A DNA stretch of 64,000 nucleotides from Phycicoccus sp. HDW14. GTDB lineage: Bacteria; Actinomycetota; Actinomycetes; Actinomycetales; Dermatophilaceae. Below the pieces are notes generated by a model. That model saw only the letters and a program-made list of their open reading frames with translations, was not told the origin of the DNA and did no database searches. The stretch spans positions 2,294,001-2,358,000 of the forward strand of contig NZ_CP049935.1 in NCBI RefSeq assembly GCF_011383005.1. The letters are read 5' to 3'. The translations under genes were made by a program, and so were the position numbers. Shown here piece after piece: positions 1 to 9,185 of this stretch (within the stretch, counting starts at the first letter, position 1; the number at the start of each line of letters is the position of its first letter).

Positions 1-909
1 CCGGCCCTGAGCCCCACCGACGTCCACGTCCTCGAGCGGGCCGCCACGGTGGCCGCGCTGGCCATCACCAAGGAGCAGGCCGTCGCCGCGGTCGAGGGCC
101 GCTACCGCGCCGAGTTCCTCCGTGACCTGCTCGCCGGGCGCGGGGGCGAGCCCGCCGACGCCGCGTCGCACGCCGCGTCGCTCGGGTGGGACGTCGCCCG
201 GCCGCTCGTCGTCGTCGTCGCCGAAACGGACGAGAACGACGCCGAGACCACCCGGTCGGCCGAGGAGGTGCGGGTCCTCCAGGACAGATTCGCCCGCGCG
301 TGGGCCCAGGCCGTCCGAGCCCGCGACACCTCCATCGCGGTCGCCGGCTTCAGCCAGGAGGTCGTCGTCCTCCAGCCCGTCGAGGAGGACGCGGACGCCG
401 AGGCCGTGCTGCGCCGGGTCGGCGAGCTCGTGCGGGTCGTGCGCGGCGACGGGGGCGGTGGTCGGCGGACGTTCACGGTCGGGGTGTCGCGCACCGTGTC
501 GTCGGTCGCCGACCTGCGCCGGGCGTACGAGGAGGCCGAGACCGCCGTGCAGGTCGGCCGGCAGGTGGAGGGCGGCTCGGGCGTCGCGCACTTCGACCAG
601 CTGGGCATCTACCGGTTGCTCGCCCTCGTCCCCGACTCGGCCGACCTGCGGCGCTTCGTCACCGAGAGCCTCGGCGAGCTGGCCACCGACGCCTCCCCCG
701 AGAACGCCGACCTGCGGCACACGCTCTCGGTGCTCATCGACACCAACCTCAACGTCGCCGAGACCGCCCGGCGGCTGTTCTTCCACTACAACACGCTGCG
801 CTACCGGATCGCCAAGCTCGAGCGGATGCTCGGCCCGTTCACCACCGACCCGCAGCTGCGGCTCACCCTCGCCCTGGCCTTGCGGGTGCACCGGATGAAG
901 GGCCTCTGA
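1..909 (+). CDS. PucR-family transcriptional regulator, 3' part (5' end outside window)
   Basis: The reading frame is open from base 1, so only the last 302 codons are present. The C-terminus (FFHYNTLRYRIAKLE, about residues 260-275) is the PucR-type helix-turn-helix, and the middle resembles the GGDEF-like/CdaR sensor region that precedes it. PucR-type proteins often control purine or other nitrogen-source catabolism; the permease and molybdenum hydroxylase genes 2-8 kb downstream make that a reasonable role here, but its targets are inferred. An in-frame ATG at 49 is internal and is not taken as the start, because residues before it are also family-like. Confidence 0.85.
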   Translation, partial: PALSPTDVHVLERAATVAALAITKEQAVAAVEGRYRAEFLRDLLAGRGGEPADAASHAASLGWDVARPLVVVVAETDENDAETTRSAEEVRVLQDRFARAWAQAVRARDTSIAVAGFSQEVVVLQPVEEDADAEAVLRRVGELVRVVRGDGGGGRRTFTVGVSRTVSSVADLRRAYEEAETAVQVGRQVEGGSGVAHFDQLGIYRLLALVPDSADLRRFVTESLGELATDASPENADLRHTLSVLIDTNLNVAETARRLFFHYNTLRYRIAKLERMLGPFTTDPQLRLTLALALRVHRMKGL

Positions 910-924
910 CCGCCCGTCCACCTC

Positions 925-997
925 GGCTCGCGAGCCCGACCGGTGGTCGCGAGCCGCGCCGACCCGGCTCCGCAACGACCCGCACGGCTCGCGAGCC
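925..997. repeat. Two copies of a 12-bp palindrome (GGCTCGCGAGCC) plus a half copy
   Basis: In the gap after the PucR gene, GGCTCGCGAGCC occurs at 925-936 and 986-997. The core TCGCGAGCC appears a third time at 947-955. The two full palindromes have centres 61 bp apart. They could be operators for the following methyltransferase or simply a transcription-end structure; the sequence does not decide this. Confidence 0.5.
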
Positions 998-1063
998 GGC
1001 CGTGGTGGAGCCCGCGCTGGAGCCCGCACGCGCCACCGGGCACGGGGGTGGGACGATCGCGCC

Positions 1064-1885
1064 ATGACCGCACCCGACGACGTCTACACGCACGGGCACG
1101 AGGAAGCGGTCCTGCGCTCCCACCGGTGGCGGACGGTCGAGAACTCGGCCGCGTACCTGCTGCCACACATCACCGAGACCTCGCGCATCCTCGACGTCGG
1201 CTGCGGACCGGGCACCATCACCCTCGACCTCGCACGACGGGCCGGCGCGGGCCGCGTCGTCGGCACCGACCGGTCGGAGGCCGTCGTCGAGGAGGCTCGC
1301 GCTGCGGCCGCGCGGACCGGCCTGACGAACGTCGAGCTCACCGTGGGCGACGTGTACGCGCTCGACCACGCGGCCGGCTCGTTCGACGTCGTGCACGCCC
1401 ACCAGGTGCTCCAACACCTCACCGACCCCGTCGCCGCGCTCCGCGAGATGGGCCGGGTCTGCCGCCCCGGCGGCCTCGTCGCGGTCCGCGACGCCGACTA
1501 CTCGGCCTTCACCTGGTCCCCGGCCGTGCCCGAGCTCGACGACTGGCTCGACCTGTACCGGGAGGTGGCCCGCGGGAACGCCGCGGAGCCGGACGCCGGC
1601 CGCCACCTCAAGGGCTGGGCCCTGGCGGCCGGGCTCGAGGTGGTCTCGTCGACCGCCGGGGCCTGGTGCTTCTCCACCGCGGACGACGTCGCGTGGTGGG
1701 GCAGCACGTGGGCCGAGCGGGTGCTCACGTCCGGCCTGGCCGAGCAGGCGCTCGAGCGGGGGCTCGCGTGCGCCGCCGACCTCGACCGCCTCGCGGCGGG
1801 CTGGCGGCGCTGGGCCGCCGCACCCGACGCATGGTTCGCCGTGCTCCACGGTGAGCTGCTGTGCACCCCGAAGGCCGTGGGCTGA
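1064..1885 (+). CDS. Class I SAM-dependent methyltransferase
   Basis: The 273-aa protein has the Rossmann-type methyltransferase core. Motif I is ILDVGCGPGTITLDLA (about residues 44-59), the acidic ribose-binding position lies in VVGTDRS, a GDVYAL segment follows, and the motif IV/post-IV region is FDVVHAHQVLQHLTDP and LREMGRVCRPGGLVAV. It resembles the UbiE/Methyltransf_11 group, which methylates small molecules; the substrate cannot be read from sequence. The C-terminal third (from about residue 150) is a family-specific cap. The start ATG lies in GCGCCATGACC with no strong Shine-Dalgarno sequence. It converges on the next gene with a 27-bp gap. Confidence 0.85.
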   Translation: MTAPDDVYTHGHEEAVLRSHRWRTVENSAAYLLPHITETSRILDVGCGPGTITLDLARRAGAGRVVGTDRSEAVVEEARAAAARTGLTNVELTVGDVYALDHAAGSFDVVHAHQVLQHLTDPVAALREMGRVCRPGGLVAVRDADYSAFTWSPAVPELDDWLDLYREVARGNAAEPDAGRHLKGWALAAGLEVVSSTAGAWCFSTADDVAWWGSTWAERVLTSGLAEQALERGLACAADLDRLAAGWRRWAAAPDAWFAVLHGELLCTPKAVG

Positions 1886-1912
1886 CGGCGAGGCCGCCTC
1901 GCCGGTCGACCC

Positions 1913-2302
1913 TCAGGGGACCTGCAGGGCCACGACGAACGCCTCGGGGTCGGCCACGGTGAAGGTGGCGCCCGGGTGGCGGATCCGACCCGTCGGGTCG
2001 ATGGCCGGCACGGGGTCGTGGAACGCGACGCAGACGCCCCGCTCGCCGTTGGTCGCGAACGTGACGCCCCGGTCCGAGAAGGAGAGGTGCGGCGGGCCGG
2101 CGGTCTTGACGAACGAGTAACCGCCGGAGGTCTCGACGTGCGCGACGTTGTCGAGCGACGTCTCGAGCCGCCACCAGCCGAACCGCGACCGCAGCCGGCC
2201 GTCGCCCACCTCGACCCACGTCGTGGCCGGCAGCACCCCGAAGGGCAGGCCGGCGATGCGGTAGCGGCGGTCGAACGCGAACTCGAAGCGCTGGGTCGTC
2301 AT
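1913..2302 (-). CDS. Conserved hypothetical protein, 129 aa
   Basis: Function not recognised. The protein is soluble, beta-rich in appearance, with repeated aromatic/beta patterns (FAFDRRYRIAGLPFG; RLRSRFGWWRLETSLDNV), and has no signal peptide or membrane segment. Its ATG overlaps the stop codon of the upstream 2'-5' RNA ligase-like gene (ATGA at 2302-2299), so the two are translationally coupled. The coupling and codon use match neighbouring genes, so I regard it as a real gene. Confidence 0.7.
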   Translation of the reverse strand: MTTQRFEFAFDRRYRIAGLPFGVLPATTWVEVGDGRLRSRFGWWRLETSLDNVAHVETSGGYSFVKTAGPPHLSFSDRGVTFATNGERGVCVAFHDPVPAIDPTGRIRHPGATFTVADPEAFVVALQVP

Positions 2303-2844
2303 CCGTCGACGCTACGGGCGTCCGACGTGGCACGGGGCGGGGTGAGCAGCTCGTCGAGGCGCGCCACCGAGTCCCAGTGCCGGGCGCCGTCGAGCAGGAC
2401 CTCCAGCGGTTCGCCGCCGAGCAGCGCGAGCGCCTCCGGGACCGCGTCCGCCGCCAGGCGCCGGGCCAGGGTCACGTGCGGCAGCCAGCGGCCCGGGGCG
2501 ACGAGCTCGGAGGAGAGCGGCGCCAGCGCGGCCGCCACCCCGGCGTGCAGGTCGAGCAGCGCCTCGGACGCCACGACGACCCGCGCGAGCACGTGGGGCC
2601 CACGTCCGAACAGCACGGGCGGTCCGAGCCACGCCGGCAGGGGCAGGACCCCGAGCGGGGCGAGGACGGCGGCGAGGCCGTCCGGCCCCGGCCATCCCTC
2701 CGACGTCGTCACCGTCACGTGCGGACGGTTCGAGGGGCTGGGGTGCAACGCCTGGCTCGGCAGCCCGGCCTCGGCCAGCCGCGCCCACTCGGCCCGCACC
2801 CCCTGGTCGGCGGCCGGGTCGAGGACGAGCTCGACGCTGTGCAC
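2299..2844 (-). CDS. 2'-5' RNA ligase / cyclic phosphodiesterase family (2H) protein
   Basis: Predicted 181 aa. Two HxT motifs of the 2H phosphoesterase superfamily are visible: RPHVTV near residue 40 and LPHVTL near residue 115. The spacing fits the LigT/YjcA-type fold, which acts on RNA 2',3'-cyclic phosphate ends or related cyclic phosphodiesters; the physiological substrate is unknown. I chose the GTG at 2844 (VHSVELVLDP) because the family starts just before its first beta strand; the open frame extends to 2964, but that extension crosses a long palindrome and is low-complexity. First gene of a two-gene operon with the 129-aa protein. Confidence 0.75.
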   Translation of the reverse strand: MHSVELVLDPAADQGVRAEWARLAEAGLPSQALHPSPSNRPHVTVTTSEGWPGPDGLAAVLAPLGVLPLPAWLGPPVLFGRGPHVLARVVVASEALLDLHAGVAAALAPLSSELVAPGRWLPHVTLARRLAADAVPEALALLGGEPLEVLLDGARHWDSVARLDELLTPPRATSDARSVDG

Positions 2845-2906
2845 TCCCCCATCCTCGCCGACCCGCCGTCCGAGCCGCCTCCCCGACCCCGAGCCGGTCC
2901 TGCGTC

Positions 2907-2932
2907 GCCGAGCCTGCTGCAGCAGGCTCGGC
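2907..2932. promoter_or_regulatory. Perfect 26-bp palindrome between divergent genes
   Basis: Bases 2907-2932 read the same on both strands, with the central core CCTGCTGCAGCAGG and no loop. It lies 63 bp upstream of the 2'-5' RNA ligase-like gene (leftward) and about 210 bp upstream of the permease gene (rightward). An uninterrupted dyad in a divergent promoter region is what a dimeric regulator operator would look like. Which regulator, if any, is unknown. Confidence 0.45.
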
Positions 2933-3141
2933 CGCAGCGAACCGTCTCGCACGTGGCCGAGCACCCTGAGGCCACGTCCACCCGGCCACGGCCATCGCTC
3001 CGGGCCGACGTTGCCAACGGCGGAGGGGTTCGGCTGTCAACCATTGCCGGGGGTGTCGCCGGACACGGTCACTAGGTTCCCGGTATCACGGTCCCTGTGA
3101 GCCGCGTCACCGCCGCGGCACCGGCAGAGAGGTCCCTCCCC

Positions 3142-4640
3142 ATGTCGCTCGGTCTCGGTTGGAAGGTCAAGGGCGACGGGAAGTCGCTCGCCCCCGGGGA
3201 GGTCGTCGCCCCCGACGAGCGCCTCTCGTGGGGACGCACGGTGGGCCTCGGCGCCCAGCACGTCGTCGCGATGTTCGGCGCCACCTTCGTCTTCCCCCTG
3301 CTCATGGGCCTCAACGCGCAGCTGGCGATCATGATGAGCGGCATCGCGACCATCGCCTTCCTGCTCATCGTGCAGGGAAAGGTCCCGAGCTACCTCGGCA
3401 CCTCGGCGTCCTTCCTCGGTGGTGTCATCGCGATCCGCGCCCAGGGCGGGGACTCCGCCGACGTCACCGGGGCGATCCTCGTCGCCGGCGTCGTGCTCGT
3501 CGCGGTCGGCGTCGTCATCCACTTCCTGGGCTCGGGAGTGCTGCACAAGGTGCTCCCGCCGGTCGTCACCGGCGCGGTCGTCATGCTCATCGGCTTCAAC
3601 CTCGCCCCCGTCGTGGCCAAGACCTACTGGCCGCAGGACCAGTGGGTGGCCATCCTCACGATGGTCTTCACGATCGTCGTCGCCGTGGCGTTCCGGGGCT
3701 TCATCGGACGCATCGCCGTCTTCCTCGCCCTGATCTTCGGCACGCTGCTGTCCTGGGTCCTCGACCACACGGTCGGGCAGATCACCTCCGTCCTCGGCGG
3801 CGCCACCGAGGCCACCACCCACCTCCGGTGGAACACCGCCGGGGTCGGCGACGCCGCGTGGTTCGGCCTGCCCCCCAGCACGACCGTCGGCGCCGACGGC
3901 AAGGAGGTCGTCGGCATCCACGCGCCGTCGTTCACCGCCGCCGCGATCCTCCTCGTCCTCCCCGCGGTCATCGCCCTCATCGCCGAGAACGCCGGCCACG
4001 TCAAGGCGGTGGCCGAGATGACCGGCCACGACCTCGACCCCGTGATGGGCCGGGCGATCGCCGCGGACGGCATCGGGACGGTCATCGCCAGCTCGGTCGG
4101 CGGCTCGCCCACCACCACGTACGCCGAGAACATCGGCGTCATGGCCGCCACCCGCGTGTACTCCACGGCCGCCTACTACGTGGCGGCCGCCGTCGCCATC
4201 CTCTTCGGGCTCTCGCCGAAGTTCGGCGCCCTGGTCTTCTCGGTCCCCGGTGGGGTCCTCGGCGGCATCACCGTCGTCCTCTACGGGATGATCGGCCTGC
4301 TCGGCGCGAAGATCTGGAAGGAGAACGGGGTCGACTTCGGCAACCCGCTCAACCTCGTCCCGGTCGCCGCGGGCATCATCATCGGCATCGGTGACGTCTC
4401 CCTCAAGATCACCGACGACTTCTCCCTCAGCGGCATCGCCCTCGGCACCATCGTCACGGTGGCCGGATGGCACCTCGCGCGCTCCCTCGCCCCCGCGAGC
4501 TCCTCACCGACCGCGAGGGGACGGCGATCTCGGTCGGCGACCACGTCTACGGCGACAGCGACGGCATCGACGACCTCGCCCAGGAGGGCTACCCGGGGTC
4601 GAGGGGCGCGCGCGACCCGGAGCGCGACCGTCGCCCCTGA
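3142..4640 (+). CDS. NCS2-family uracil (uracil-xanthine) permease, apparent frameshift near its end
   Basis: A polytopic membrane protein of 499 aa after correction. The NCS2 signature region TTTYAENIGVMAATRVYS closely matches the UraA/RutG/PyrP type, favouring uracil over xanthine; a preceding IAENAGHVKAVAEMTG motif and about 12-14 hydrophobic spans fit the family. The ATG at 3142 is preceded by GAGAGG; an upstream GTG at 3097 lacks a ribosome site. The frame breaks in the C run at 4491-4494; adding one C restores the tail RELLTDREGTAISVGDH and a stop at 4638-4640. Without correction the frame reads on into the next gene. It probably imports pyrimidine substrate for the hydroxylase downstream. 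Confidence 0.88.
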
Positions 4641-4650
4641 GCCCGCACGA

Positions 4651-4688
4651 GTGCGCCCCGCCCGGCCACCTCGCCGGGTGGGGCGCAC
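4651..4688 (+). terminator. Hairpin terminator after the permease gene
   Basis: Fifteen-base arms at 4651-4665 and 4674-4688 pair with one G-T wobble-type mismatch around an 8-base loop, starting 10 bp after the permease stop. There is no long T run; several other genes in this window end in similar long GC hairpins. It suggests at least partial separation of the permease from the hydroxylase operon. Confidence 0.5.
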
Positions 4689-4752
4689 CCGTTTCCCGAC
4701 CCGCCCGCACCCACCCTTCCGCGGGCCCGTCCCGAGAGGCAGGATCGACAAG

Positions 4753-5625
4753 GTGAAGCCCGCCCCCTTCGTGCACCACGCACCGCGCTCGGTCGACGAG
4801 GCCGTCGCGACCCTCGGCGAGGTCGGCCACGACGGGAAGGTGCTCGCCGGCGGCCAGAGCCTCGTCCCCCTGCTCTCGATGCGCCTGGCCTCCCCCGGAC
4901 ACCTCGTCGACGTCAACGGCGTCCCCGGGCTCGACACGGTCGAGGTCACCGACGGATGGGTGCGCGTCGGGGCGCTCGTGCGGCACGCCGGGCTCGAGCG
5001 GCACGAGGCGGCGGTGGCCGCACTCCCCCTGCTGCGCACCGCGGTCCGCAACGTCGCCCATCCGGCCGTCCGCACGCGAGGCACGACGGTCGGCTCGATC
5101 GCCCACGCCGACCCCTCCGGCGAGATGCCCTCGGTGGCCGTCCTCACCGGCGCGGTGGCCGAGGTCGTGGGGCCCCGTGGCGCACGCGAGGTCGCCGCCG
5201 ACGGGTTCTTCACCGGCCCGCTGGAGACCACCCTCGCGCCCGACGAGCTCGTCGTCGCGGTGCGCTTCGGGCGGTTGCCGGCCGGCACGCGCACCGCCTT
5301 CCTCGAGTCCGCCCGCCGGTCCGGCGACTACGCCCTGGCCGGCGTGGCCCTGGCCCTCGGCACCGACGGCGACGTCGTCACCACCGCCCACGCCTCGTTC
5401 GTCTCCGTCACCCCCGTGCCCGACGTCCTCGACCTCGGCCCCGCGCTCGCCGGTCACCCGCTGCGCGACCTGCCGCTCGACGACGCCGCCGAGCTGGTCC
5501 GCGGCCACGTCGACCCCGAGACCGACATCCACGCGAGCGCCGACTACCGGCGGATGCTCGTCACCGAGCTGACTCGTCGCGCCCTCCTCGAGACGGCCGG
5601 CACCGCGGCCGAGGGGGCGGCATGA
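4753..5625 (+). CDS. Molybdenum hydroxylase FAD-binding (medium) subunit, CoxM/XdhB-like
   Basis: The 290-aa protein starts at GTG 4753 (VKPAPFVHHAPRSVDEA). It carries the FAD-binding PCMH pattern: LAGGQSLVPLLSMRL near residues 35-50, and RTRGTTVGSIAHADPSGEMP near residues 110-130, both flavin-contact loops in the xanthine dehydrogenase/CO dehydrogenase family. It passes electrons between the iron-sulfur subunit and the external acceptor. It is coupled by an ATGA overlap to the 2Fe-2S subunit gene. No cysteine cluster for a [4Fe-4S] site is seen. Confidence 0.88.
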   Translation: MKPAPFVHHAPRSVDEAVATLGEVGHDGKVLAGGQSLVPLLSMRLASPGHLVDVNGVPGLDTVEVTDGWVRVGALVRHAGLERHEAAVAALPLLRTAVRNVAHPAVRTRGTTVGSIAHADPSGEMPSVAVLTGAVAEVVGPRGAREVAADGFFTGPLETTLAPDELVVAVRFGRLPAGTRTAFLESARRSGDYALAGVALALGTDGDVVTTAHASFVSVTPVPDVLDLGPALAGHPLRDLPLDDAAELVRGHVDPETDIHASADYRRMLVTELTRRALLETAGTAAEGAA

Positions 5626-6128
5626 GCGAGCCCGTCACCGACCAGCAGCTCTCGATCACGGTGCGCGTCAACGGGGTCCACCGCACGGCATCGGCACCGG
5701 CCCGTCGGCTGCTCTCCGACTTCCTCCGCCACGACCTCGGCCTCACCGGCACCCACGTCGGCTGCGAGCACGGCGTGTGCGGCGCGTGCACCGTGCTCGT
5801 CGACGGCGAACCGGCCCGGGCCTGCCTGATGTTCGCCGTCACCGCGCAGGCCCACGACATCACGACGGTCGAGGGCATCGGCAACGACCCGTCCGCCCTC
5901 AGCCCGGTGCAGCAGGCCTTCGCGGAGTGCCACGCGCTCCAGTGCGGCTTCTGCACACCGGGGTTCATCACCACGATCACGGCGTACCTCGAGGAGCATC
6001 CCGACCCGACCCGCGAGGAGGCCCGCGAGGCCATCTCGGGCAACCTCTGCCGGTGCACCGGCTACCAGAACATCGTCACGGCCGTCGTGCGCGCCGCCGA
6101 GATCCGCCACGAGCGGGGGCTCGCGTGA
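5622..6128 (+). CDS. Molybdenum hydroxylase [2Fe-2S] (small) subunit, CoxS/XdhC-like
   Basis: A 168-aa protein with both iron-sulfur domains of the family. The N-terminal plant-type ferredoxin motif is GCEHGVCGACTVLVDG (about residues 46-61, plus RACLMF); the C-terminal motif contains QCGFCTPGF near residue 109 and SGNLCRCTGYQNI near residue 141. Length is typical. It connects the molybdenum centre to FAD. Its start overlaps the preceding stop (ATGA) and its stop overlaps the next start (GTGA), so the three subunits form one tightly coupled unit. Confidence 0.93.
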   Translation: MSEPVTDQQLSITVRVNGVHRTASAPARRLLSDFLRHDLGLTGTHVGCEHGVCGACTVLVDGEPARACLMFAVTAQAHDITTVEGIGNDPSALSPVQQAFAECHALQCGFCTPGFITTITAYLEEHPDPTREEAREAISGNLCRCTGYQNIVTAVVRAAEIRHERGLA

Positions 6129-8529
6129 CCACGCGCCAGGTCGGCGAGCGGGTCCAGCGCCGCGAGGACCCCCGCCTCCTCACCGGCAACGGCCGCTACG
6201 TCGACGACCTCGGGCGCGGTGCCCTGCAGGCGGCGTTCGTCCGCAGCCCCCACGCCCACGCGCGCGTCGTCGACATCGACATCGCCGACGCGTGGGAGCT
6301 CGACGGCGTCGAGGCGGTCTACACGTGGGACGACCTCGACGGCCGGGTCGCCGAGCCGCTCCCCGTCCTCATCCCCCACCCCGCGATGACCCACGCCCGC
6401 ACCGGCACCTGCCTGGCGCGCGACGAGGTCAATCACGTCGGCGAGGCCGTCGTCATGGTCGTGGCCCGCGACCGGTACGTCGCCGAGGACGCCTGCGGCC
6501 GCATCACCGTCACGTACGAGACGCTGCCCGCCGTCGTCGGCCTCGAGAACGCCCGAGCCGCAGACCGGCTCGTGCACGACGACGTCCCGGGCAACGTGTC
6601 GGCCACCCTGCGCCAGGAGGTCGGCGACGTCGACACGGCGATGGCCGCGGCCCCGAACCGGCTCACCCTCGACCTCGAGATCGAGCGCAGCGCCTGCATG
6701 CCGATGGAGGGCAAGGGCGTCTACGCCCGCTGGGACGCCGACGACGAGTCGCTGCGGCTGTACTCCTCCACCCAGACCAGCACCGGGGTGCGCGCCGCCG
6801 TCGCGGCCAAGCTCGGGATGCCGCTCGCCAAGGTCGAGGTCGTCACGCCCGACGTCGGCGGCGGCTTCGGCGTCAAGATCGTCCACCCGTGGCCCGAGGA
6901 GGTCCTCGTGCCGTGGGCCGCGCGCCGGCTCGGCCGCGACGTCAAGTGGACCGAGGACCGCCGCGAGCACTTCGTCTCCTCCGCGCACGAGCGGGGCCAG
7001 CTGCAGGAGGTCGAGGTCGGCTTCGACGACGACGGCCGGCTGCTCGCCCTCGACGTCCGCTTCTGGCACGACAACGGTGCCTACACGCCCTACGGCATCA
7101 TCGTCCCGATCATCACGGCCACCCAGCTGCTCGGGCCGTACAAGCCGGGCGCCTACCGCGTCGAGTTCTGGAGCCTCTACACGAACACCGTTCTCGTGAC
7201 GCCCTACCGGGGCGCCGGGCGACCTCAGGGCTGCTACGCGATGGAGCGCACGATGGACGCCATCGCCGCCCACCTCGGCCTCGACCGCGCCGAGGTCCGC
7301 AGCCGCAACTTCATCCAGCCCGACGAGATGCCGTACGACCACGGCCTGATGTTCCAGGACGGCCGGCCCCTCAAGTACGACTCCGGCGACTTCCCGGCCA
7401 GCCTCGCCAAGCTCAAGGCGCTCGTCGGGTGGGACGACTTCGCCGCCTACCGCGAGCAGGCCGCCGCCGAGGGACGGCGCGTCGGCCTCGGTATCGGCTG
7501 CTATGTCGAGGGCACCGGGGTCGGCCCGTACGAGGGCGGCCACGTGCAGGTCGAGACCTCCGGGCGGGTCAACGTCGCCACCGGCCTCACCACCCAGGGC
7601 CAGGGCCACCAGACCGTGCTGGCCCAGATCGTCGCCGACGAGCTCGGCGTCCGGCTCGAGGACGTCCACGTCACCACGGGCGACACCCGCCGGATGGCCT
7701 ACGCCGTCGGTACCTTCGCCTCGCGCGGCGCCGTGATGTCGGGCAACGCCGTCGCGCTGGCCGCGAAGGTCGTGCGCGAGAAGGCGTTGCGCATCGCCGC
7801 CGATGCCCTCGAGGTCTCCGCCGACGACCTCGAGATCGCGGACGGGGTCATCTCCGTCAAGGGGGCGCCCGGCACCTCCATCGGCCTGAGCACCGTCGCC
7901 GTCCTGTCCAACCCGCTGCGCTACGCCTTCGACGCCTCCGCCGCGGCCGCCACCCAGTTCGCCGGCACGTTCGACCCCGACAAGCCCCGGTCGCCGACGA
8001 CGACGAGCCGGGCCTCGAGGGCCAGGACTTCTACTCCCCCACCCAGGCCACCTTCGCCAACGGGATGCACGCCGCCGTCGTCGAGACCGACCCCGTCACC
8101 GCCGAGATCCGCATCCTGCGGTACTGCGTCGTCCACGACTGCGGCGTCATGGTCAACCCGATGATCGTCGAGGGCCAGGTGCACGGCGGCGTCGCGCAGG
8201 GCGTCGGCGGCGCCCTCTACGAGCGGATGGTCTACGACGAGGGCGGCCAGCTGCTCAACGCCTCGTTCATGGACTTCCTCGTCCCGTACGCCTCCGAGGT
8301 GCCGCACGTCGAGACCGACCACCTCGAGACGCCGTCGCCGCTCAACCCGCTGGGGCTCAAGGGCGCCGGCGAGGCGGGGACCATCCCGGTGTCGGCGGTC
8401 ATCGCCTCGGCCATCGAGGACGCCGAGGGCTTCCCCATCCGCTCGATGCCCATCAGCCCCGCCGAGCTCTGGGAGCTGCGGCGGGCCCGCGCCACCGACC
8501 CCGTTCCCGCGCAGGAAGGTCCGTCATGA
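6125..8529 (+). CDS. Molybdenum hydroxylase large (Mo-pterin) subunit, candidate uracil/thymine dehydrogenase; apparent frameshift
   Basis: The 801-aa product (after one base is restored) starts at GTG 6125. It has the aldehyde oxidase/xanthine dehydrogenase fold: early GNGRYVDD, VGGGFGVK, the active-site loop PYRGAGRPQ (as in form II CoxL-type proteins, not the AYxCSFR of true CO dehydrogenase) and a late KGAGEAG carrying the conserved glutamate. It hydroxylates a heterocycle with water as oxygen source. Uracil permease upstream and a barbiturase-like gene downstream make uracil/thymine to barbiturate plausible; xanthine is the main alternative. The frame breaks in the CCCC run at 7985-7988; the tail resumes as DDDEPGLEGQDFYSPTQATF and ends at 8529. 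Confidence 0.85.
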
Positions 8530-9185
8530 AGATCACCGGCACCTCGACCCTCGACGCCGCCCCCGACGCGGTGTGGCGGGCCATCCTCGACCCGGCGGTC
8601 CTCGCCCGCTGCATCCCCGGCTGCGAGGCGCTGACCACGGTCGGTGAGGACCGGTACGCGATGACCGTCACGGCCGGCGTCGCGGCCATCAAGGGCACGT
8701 ACACCGGCGAGGTTGCCCTCACCGACATGGAGAAGCCGTCGGCGCTGCGGCTGAAGGCCAACGGCGCCGGCGGTCCCGGCACCATCGACGCCGACGTCCG
8801 GGTGCACCTCACGCCGTCGGGTGCCGGCGGCACCGACCTCGCGTACGAGGCCGACGCGACCGTGGGCGGCACCATCGGCGGGGTCGGCCAGCGGATGCTC
8901 GCCGGCGTCACCCGCAAGATGGCCGGCCAGTTCTTCAGCGCCCTCGACGCCGACATCGCCGGCGGCGGAGCGCTCCCCGCCGCGCCCGCGAGCGCCCTGG
9001 TGGCCGGCACCGCGGGCTCGGGCTCCGCACCGGCCGCGCCCGCCGTCGGCACCACCTTCACGGGCCGGGCCGCAGGACCGGCGGCGAGCACGAGCGCCCG
9101 CGACCTCGTCGTCGCCGCGGTGGCCGGGGGGCTGCTGGCCCTCGCCGGCGTCGCGCTCGGCTGGCGGCTGGGGCGGCGGTCCTGA
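8526..9185 (+). CDS. CoxG-like SRPBCC protein with C-terminal membrane anchor
   Basis: The 219-aa product begins with the SRPBCC/CoxG fold (MKITGTSTLDAAPDAVWRAI, then DPAVLARCIPGCEAL), followed by an Ala/Pro/Ser-rich linker (about residues 145-190) and one hydrophobic helix near the end (VVAAVAGGLLALAGVALGW) followed by Arg residues, which would anchor it to the membrane facing the cytoplasm. CoxG of aerobic CO dehydrogenase recruits the enzyme to the membrane and has been reported to handle menaquinone. An analogous role for the hydroxylase encoded just upstream is inferred from the overlap of start and stop (8526/8529). Confidence 0.85.
   Translation: MKITGTSTLDAAPDAVWRAILDPAVLARCIPGCEALTTVGEDRYAMTVTAGVAAIKGTYTGEVALTDMEKPSALRLKANGAGGPGTIDADVRVHLTPSGAGGTDLAYEADATVGGTIGGVGQRMLAGVTRKMAGQFFSALDADIAGGGALPAAPASALVAGTAGSGSAPAAPAVGTTFTGRAAGPAASTSARDLVVAAVAGGLLALAGVALGWRLGRRS

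Noticed and set aside
3097-5625. One 842-codon open frame joining a permease and a hydroxylase FAD subunit
   Set aside because: The permease tail continues in another frame with a proper stop at 4640, and the FAD subunit has its own GTG start. The join results from the one-base loss at 4491-4494.
6125-8529. True aerobic CO dehydrogenase large subunit
   Set aside because: The active-site loop is PYRGAGR, not AYxCSFR, so form I CO dehydrogenase is unlikely despite the CoxG neighbour.
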